Positions 58,887 to 64,000 of a stretch of 64,000 bases of DNA are shown in pieces. The notes below the pieces were generated by a model. That model was not told where the DNA came from and ran no database searches. It saw only the letters and a program-made list of their open reading frames with translations. How positions within the stretch are numbered: the stretch's first letter is position 1; every line of letters starts with the position of its first letter. The position numbers and the translations under genes were made by a program. Source of the stretch: Dyadobacter sp. CECT 9275 (GTDB lineage: Bacteria; Bacteroidota; Bacteroidia; Cytophagales; Spirosomataceae); the NCBI RefSeq assembly GCF_907164905.1, contig NZ_CAJRAF010000002.1, positions 558,001 to 622,000 of the forward strand, given 5' to 3'.

Positions 58887-60437
58887 ATGGCCAATTCGAC
58901 AATCAGCATGAGCAAAATAAGACAGATTTTACGGATGTACAGCCAGGGCCGCAGCAAGCTCTGGATAGCGGAACAGACAGGTGTTTCCCGCAATACCGCT
59001 AAGAAGTACATGACCACTTTTGATGCGAGCGGACTTACCTTTGAACAGATCAACAGCCTGAATGATAAAGAGCTGGATGACTTTTTCGGAACGGTTAAAC
59101 AGCAGCCACCGCAAGACAGATTGTTGAATCTGCAACGTTGTTTTCCGCAAATAGACAAAGAATTAAAACGGACAGGTGTTACCCGTCATATGCTTTGGGA
59201 AGCCTATAAAAAGGAATTTCCGGAAGGATTTGCTTATACCCAGTTTTGCTTTCATCTGACCAAATGGAAGGCCCGCGTTAACCCTGTGATGCATCAGGAC
59301 CATAAGGCCGGCGATAAGCTGTACATCGATTTTGCAGGTGTTAAATTAAGTATTGTAGATAAAGAGACTGGTGAATTAACTGAGGTTGAAGTGTTTGTGG
59401 CTATCCTGGGAGCGAGTCAACTCACTTACGTGGAAGCAGTCAGTAGCCAGCAAAAAGAAGATCTGATCGCAGCTTGCGAGAATGCACTTCATTATATCGG
59501 TGGTGTGCCGGCAGCAATTGTTCCGGATAACCTTAAAGCTGCTGTTATAAAAAGCAATAAATACGAACCTACGCTGAACGAGGCCTTTGCCGATTTTGCT
59601 GATCATTATGGGACTACGATATTACCTGCACGCGCTTACCGGCCAAGAGATAAGGCGTTGGTGGAAGGTGCTGTCAAAATCGTTTACAGCCGTATTTATG
59701 CGCCTTTAAGAAAGCAGGTTTACAACTCACTGACAGAGTTAAACGCAGCTATATTGATTGCTCTCGAGGCTCATAATAACCAACTGCTTCGGGGCCGTAA
59801 TTACAGTCGCAGACTCCAGTTTGAAGAAATTGAGCGCAGTGCTCTGGCCCCGCTTCCGATCCTGCATTATGAGTTCAAAAAACAGCTACATGCCACTGTA
59901 ATGAAGAACGGACATGTCTGCCTGAGCGTTGACAAGCACTATTATAGTGTCCCATACCGGTTTATCGGCAAGAAAGTCAAGTTGTTGTATTCCAATTCTG
60001 TGGTTGAAGCATATTATCATTACGAACGTATCGCCCTTCATAAAAGGCTTAAAAGTCCCTATAATTATTCTACCGATAAAGAACATCTGGCCAGTACACA
60101 CCGCTTCGTAACAGACTGGACACCAGATCGATTCTTGGAGTGGGCTTCCTCGATCCATGAAGATGTCAGGTTGTATATTCTTAAAATCCTGGATCGCAAA
60201 CAGCATCCCGAACAGGCCTACCGCTCCTGTATTGGTATCCTCTCTTTTGCGAAGAAAGCTGGTGAACAACGCCTGATCAGCGCGTGCCAAAGGGCTTTAA
60301 GCTATGGTATCTACAACTATAAAACAATCCAGACTATACTGGAAAAAAATATGGATCAATATGAAGACAGCCTGTTTGCAGACGAATTACCCATGCCCAA
60401 ACACGATAATATCAGAGGCGAAGACTATTATCAATAA
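58887..60437 (+). CDS. istA: IS21 family transposase IstA
   Basis: DDE transposase of IS21. The ATG at 58887 (MANSTISMSKIRQIL) is chosen; a TTG at 58860 would add nine residues. An N-terminal HTH (about 7-42, SKLWIAEQTGVSRNTAKKYM) precedes the catalytic core, with D148 (YIDFAG), D214 (VPDNLKAAV) and E260 (DKALVEGAVK) as the acidic triad. A C-terminal basic domain binds DNA. The frame is intact, so the element may be active. It is separated from istB by 21 bases. Confidence 0.95.
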   Translation: MANSTISMSKIRQILRMYSQGRSKLWIAEQTGVSRNTAKKYMTTFDASGLTFEQINSLNDKELDDFFGTVKQQPPQDRLLNLQRCFPQIDKELKRTGVTRHMLWEAYKKEFPEGFAYTQFCFHLTKWKARVNPVMHQDHKAGDKLYIDFAGVKLSIVDKETGELTEVEVFVAILGASQLTYVEAVSSQQKEDLIAACENALHYIGGVPAAIVPDNLKAAVIKSNKYEPTLNEAFADFADHYGTTILPARAYRPRDKALVEGAVKIVYSRIYAPLRKQVYNSLTELNAAILIALEAHNNQLLRGRNYSRRLQFEEIERSALAPLPILHYEFKKQLHATVMKNGHVCLSVDKHYYSVPYRFIGKKVKLLYSNSVVEAYYHYERIALHKRLKSPYNYSTDKEHLASTHRFVTDWTPDRFLEWASSIHEDVRLYILKILDRKQHPEQAYRSCIGILSFAKKAGEQRLISACQRALSYGIYNYKTIQTILEKNMDQYEDSLFADELPMPKHDNIRGEDYYQ

Positions 60438-60458
60438 TCCTTTAAACAATTAATAAAA

Positions 60459-61208
60459 ATGAACACAAACACTTTGGAAAAGTTACGCAAGCTAAAATTT
60501 TACGGCATGTTCCATGCCTTTAAAAGTAGCCTGGAAAGTGGAAAGACTAATGATTACACGGCGGATGAGCTTTTAGCTCATCTAGTTGACGCTGAATGGG
60601 ATGACAGAAATAACCGTCGGGTCGAACGCCAGATCTTGTACGCACGGTTCCGCTATAAGGCCATGGTCGAAAATATCCACTATCATGCTGATAGAAGTAT
60701 TGACCGTAATCAGATCATGCGCCTAGCAGAATGCTCCTTTATTGGCCGAAATGAAAACCTACTGATCACAGGCAGTACCGGAATCGGTAAAAGCTATGTA
60801 GCATCTGCGATTGGTCATCAGGCATGTATACTTGGCTACCGCGTAATGTATGCCAGTACTCCCAAATTGTTTGCCAAACTCAAAATGGCCAAGGCGGATG
60901 GATCCTATATCAAAGAAATTACAAAAATAGAACGGCAACAACTTCTTATCCTGGACGACTTTGGTATCCAGCCGTTCGATGCCCAGAGCCGGGCAGCACT
61001 GATGGAAATCATAGAAGACAGGCACGGAAAAACATCCCTGATAATTACTTCTCAGTTGCCTGTTAGCAAATGGCATGAAGTAATAGGAGAAAAAACCATT
61101 GCTGATGCCATTTTAGATCGTATAGTACATGATGCACACCGGGTTGAATTAAAGGGGGAATCAATGAGAAGAAAACGAAAAACGGAGCTCGAAACCAGCT
61201 ACGAATAA
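60459..61208 (+). CDS. istB: IS21 family helper ATPase IstB
   Basis: AAA+ DnaC-like helper ATPase of 249 residues that works with IstA in transposition and target selection. Walker A is GSTGIGKS (105-112) and Walker B LLILDDFG (162-169). The IstB N-terminal region is intact. The gene is full length. Confidence 0.95.
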   Translation: MNTNTLEKLRKLKFYGMFHAFKSSLESGKTNDYTADELLAHLVDAEWDDRNNRRVERQILYARFRYKAMVENIHYHADRSIDRNQIMRLAECSFIGRNENLLITGSTGIGKSYVASAIGHQACILGYRVMYASTPKLFAKLKMAKADGSYIKEITKIERQQLLILDDFGIQPFDAQSRAALMEIIEDRHGKTSLIITSQLPVSKWHEVIGEKTIADAILDRIVHDAHRVELKGESMRRKRKTELETSYE

Positions 61209-61328
61209 TTATAACTTTTATTTACTAATTTTGAATCGCTTCTACTAGCATTTTCTACTACCGGCCGCCAGTTAATTAGGTGGTCAATTTGCCACGGAAT
61301 CAGGTGGTCAACTTCTCCGAAATACCCA

Positions 61329-64000
61329 CTAATATGGCTCAAGAGCCATTAATGGTGTGGTACTGATCACAACCAAGAAGGGTATTAAATCGGACAGAAT
61401 CGGTATTGATTTTTCGCAAAACTTCATGGTTTATAATCCTTACAAAGGTCCCGAATTTCAAAATGAATTTGGCGGAGGCAGTGTTGGGGCATTTTTCACA
61501 GATGCACGTGATCCCAACTATCAGCCAAATCAGATGTGGACCACAAAAGTGTTCCCGGTAGATCCGATCACCAACGAACCCTACATTGATCCTGCAATTA
61601 ACCGCGAAAATGAAAACTGGGGCCCACGTTTTGCCAACCAGAAAGTCCGTAACTATGATGGCACCTGGACAGAGTATAAGGCTGTCCCCAACAACTATCT
61701 GGATGCCTTCCGGAACGGTACCTTAAGTACAACGAGCTTTGCATTTTCAGGTGCCGGGGATAAAACCACCTATCGGTTTGCAGCTACCCGCGACGGACAG
61801 ACTGGTATCTCTGTGGGAAACAAGATGGAGCGTAATAATTTTAATTTAAGGATTACTCATCAACTGGCCAAGTGGCTTGGTACCGACCTTACGGCCGGAT
61901 ATACTTCAACGAATAACACCAATCCGCAAAATCTGGCGTGGGCCCCCTACACCGATACGTTTGCGGGAGATAACTGGGGTGTTGCCTACACCTGGATGTT
62001 CCCGCGTAACTATGATACCAAATACTGGAATCAGAAATCAAAATATACCAGTCAGGTATACGGAGGGTCCCCAAGAGGAACCAATCCGCTCGAACCCAAC
62101 AAAGTGATGGCACCGGAGTTTTGGTTTAACATGCACAATACCGTCGCAACCATGGAGGGCCGAAACTTCATCGGACGATTTGCCGTCAACGCCGACCTCG
62201 CCAAATGGGCTAAACTCGTTGTAGAAGGTAACATGAATAACAATTATGGCAAATACGAGAACAAGGCACTGGGTCAGTTTACAGATTTTAGCGGAGGATC
62301 TTACACGATCAACCAGTCGAAAAAGGAGAGCAGTTTTATCAAAGGCATTCTGATGTTCAATAACATTACTATAGCGAAAGACTTAGGGTTCAGTGGTTTT
62401 ATAGGGGGTGAAATGTACAACACCAAGAGTTCCTTTGCACAAGGCACCACCTCAGGCGGGCTGATGGTTCCCGGTAATTATTTCATCGCCAATTCAGTAA
62501 ACTCACCGATTGTAACAGGAGGTATAAATTACAATAAGAAGATCAATTCGGTTTATGCAAGTGCCGATTTTGATTATAAAAACCAACTCTACCTGGCTAC
62601 AACGTGGCGTGGCGACTGGTCTTCCGCACTGACCTATAAAGACGGAACCGGAAATAATTTTTACAATTACCCTTCTGCAAGCCTTTCGTGGATTGCATCG
62701 GAAACTTTTAATCTTCCGGCCGTCATTACCTTTGCCAAGTTAAGGGCCAATGTTGCTGCACTGGGTAAAGACACCGATCCTTTTGTGATTAATCCCGGTT
62801 ACAAATTTGCAGCGAAGGTAATAGGGCTGCCAGGTGAACCCACACGGGCTGAATTCAGCTCCAGTACCACATTGTCAAGCAAACTGAAACCCGAAAGGAA
62901 AATTTCCACGGAAGTAGGAATAGAAGCTCGTTTCATGAAAAACCGTATAGGTTTTGATCTGACCTTGTATCAGGACAATACCTACAATCAAATTGTAGAT
63001 ATCTCCACACCGATTGAAACAGGGGTTTCCGGGGTTAAGATCAATGCGGGTAATATTCAGAACAGAGGTATTGAAATTTCTCTGGACGGACGCCCGGTTC
63101 AGACCAAGAATTTCTTGTGGAATTCCCGTCTTACGTTTTCGAGAAATAAGAATTTAATTGTCTCACTGGCAGAAGGAAGAACAGACTTTTTCCTGGGCGG
63201 GGCTGCTTTTGATGCTAGTTCCTGGGCAGTTGTAGGGAAATCGTATGGGACCATCCGTTCCACCACGCAATCGCTGAAATACGTTAACGCTGAAAACAAT
63301 GCTGATCCAAGAACCGGCATGACTGTACTTGCATGGCGGAATGATGCCCGCGCAGCCTTTCCTCAGCGGAGCAACAAGTATCAGGATATCGGCAACATCA
63401 ATGCCAGGTTCAGAGGCGGATTCTCAAACGACATATCCTACAAGAGCTGGTCTCTGAATGTGTTGTTTGATGCCAAAATCGGAGGCGACATGGCTATGTC
63501 TTCCATCAGGTCCGGAACCCACACAGGAGTACTGCCCAATACACTTTTCGGGAGAGATGCCGAACACGGCGGAATTACCTGGACAAGCAAATATGATGGA
63601 ATTACGTATGATGACGGGATGATCATTGACGGGGTATTTGCAAAAGGGCAAAAGGTAACCTTACCTGACGGAAGCAGCGCAGATGTGGGAGGGATGACTT
63701 TCAAAGAGGCCTACGCAGCCGGATTGGTTGAGCCCACCCATGCACCTCAGTTTTATTACCGTTACGCTTCTTCTTCAACCGGGGTATCGGATTTTTGGAT
63801 CGTCAAAAGCAGTTGGATAGCGCTCCGGCAGGTTATGTTATCTTATAATCTTCCTAAAAGCGTCGCTGCAAAAATGAAGGTCAGCGGGATTTCGATCAGT
63901 CTCATAGGCAGGGATCTGGGATACATTTATAACTCCTTACCTTTTGATTTAAACCCTGCCTCGTTAAATTCCAATTTGACATCGGCCGTAGGGGAAGAAG
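61329..64000 (+). pseudogene. Third SusC/RagA TonB receptor gene, 5' part missing, runs off the window
   Basis: From 61333 the frame reads YGSRAINGVVLITTKKG, the plug motif that in SusC follows ATALYG, then continues uninterrupted for about 890 codons of plug and barrel to the window end. The last residues read LNSNLTSAVGEE; about 35 to 40 residues are expected beyond. The signal peptide, any STN domain, the beta-sandwich and the first part of the plug are absent, replaced by the IS21 right end. TAA at 61330-61332 lies in frame immediately before TAT (Y), so no upstream coding is possible. No partner susD is visible. Confidence 0.85.

Larger units (their letters stand above)
58702..61328 (+). 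mobile_element. IS21-family insertion sequence, complete with both ends
   Basis: Element of 2627 bp with istA and istB. The termini begin TGG... and end ...CCCA (TG...CA). The ends match as inverted repeats: the left CGGTGAAACTGACCACC and the complement of the right CGGAGAAGTTGACCACC align with few mismatches. The left end carries five GACCACC units at 58721, 58745, 58768, 58792 and 58816, about 24 bases apart; the right end carries two inverted copies at 61279 and 61303, also 24 apart. This multiple terminal-repeat pattern is typical of IS21. No matching target duplication is seen (left flank ends AGTAT, right flank begins CTAAT), and the two flanks are from different genes. Confidence 0.9.

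Noticed and set aside
58692..61340. Target-site duplication of the IS21 element
   Set aside because: The bases next to the two ends do not match, and the flanks belong to different genes.

Overview
The window looks like chromosome of an aerobic Bacteroidota bacterium, probably Cytophagales/Spirosomataceae and Dyadobacter-like. The basis is three SusC-type TonB receptors, two SusD lipoproteins, an ECF sigma/FecR pair, promoters of the TAnnTTTG type (seen before plsC, pirin, alaS and arsR), few Shine-Dalgarno sites, and the style of the house-keeping genes. The genus is inference. No tRNA, rRNA, CRISPR array or phage module was recognised.

Layout. 1-14.8 kb is mostly house-keeping and small accessory genes: a partial D-lactate dehydrogenase, a soluble acyl-ACP desaturase, PlsC, a GNAT/NAD(P)-binding pair, a lipoprotein, a PLP enzyme with an export signal, a DUF4838 protein, two convergent catabolic genes, pirin, Dabb and DUF1697. 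15.4-27.1 kb is a leftward polysaccharide/glycoside utilisation locus: heparinase II/III-like protein, susC, susD, then a two-domain DUF1080 (3-keto-glycoside hydrolase family), a Tat-exported Gfo/Idh/MocA oxidoreductase and a DUF6807/PmoA-like protein. All the enzymes carry export signals, so the chemistry is probably periplasmic. A short FecR-like protein without its FecR domain lies upstream. 27.9-37 kb holds an MBL hydrolase, alaS, a polytopic membrane protein, a thioredoxin-fold protein and katG.

37.3-50.5 kb is a second leftward utilisation locus with its own surface-signalling set: ECF sigma, FecR, STN-containing SusC, SusD, an amidohydrolase and a 1567-residue Asp-box protein built from two tandem homologous halves. 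50.9-53.9 kb is a PadR regulator plus FtsX/MacB-type permease. 54.4-56.8 kb is a five-gene operon headed by an ArsR regulator whose promoter is covered by two near-identical palindromes. A DUF4256 protein and a Crp-type regulator follow.

58.2-64 kb contains a complete IS21-family element (about 2627 bp). Its left end cuts a DJ-1/PfpI gene just before the expected nucleophilic cysteine, and its right end abuts the inside of a third susC gene that lacks its 5' part. The two flanks belong to different genes and show no target duplication. This is therefore a rearrangement junction (deletion or recombination between IS copies) or an assembly joint, not a simple insertion. Most transcription units end in strong hairpins, several of them shared between convergent genes.
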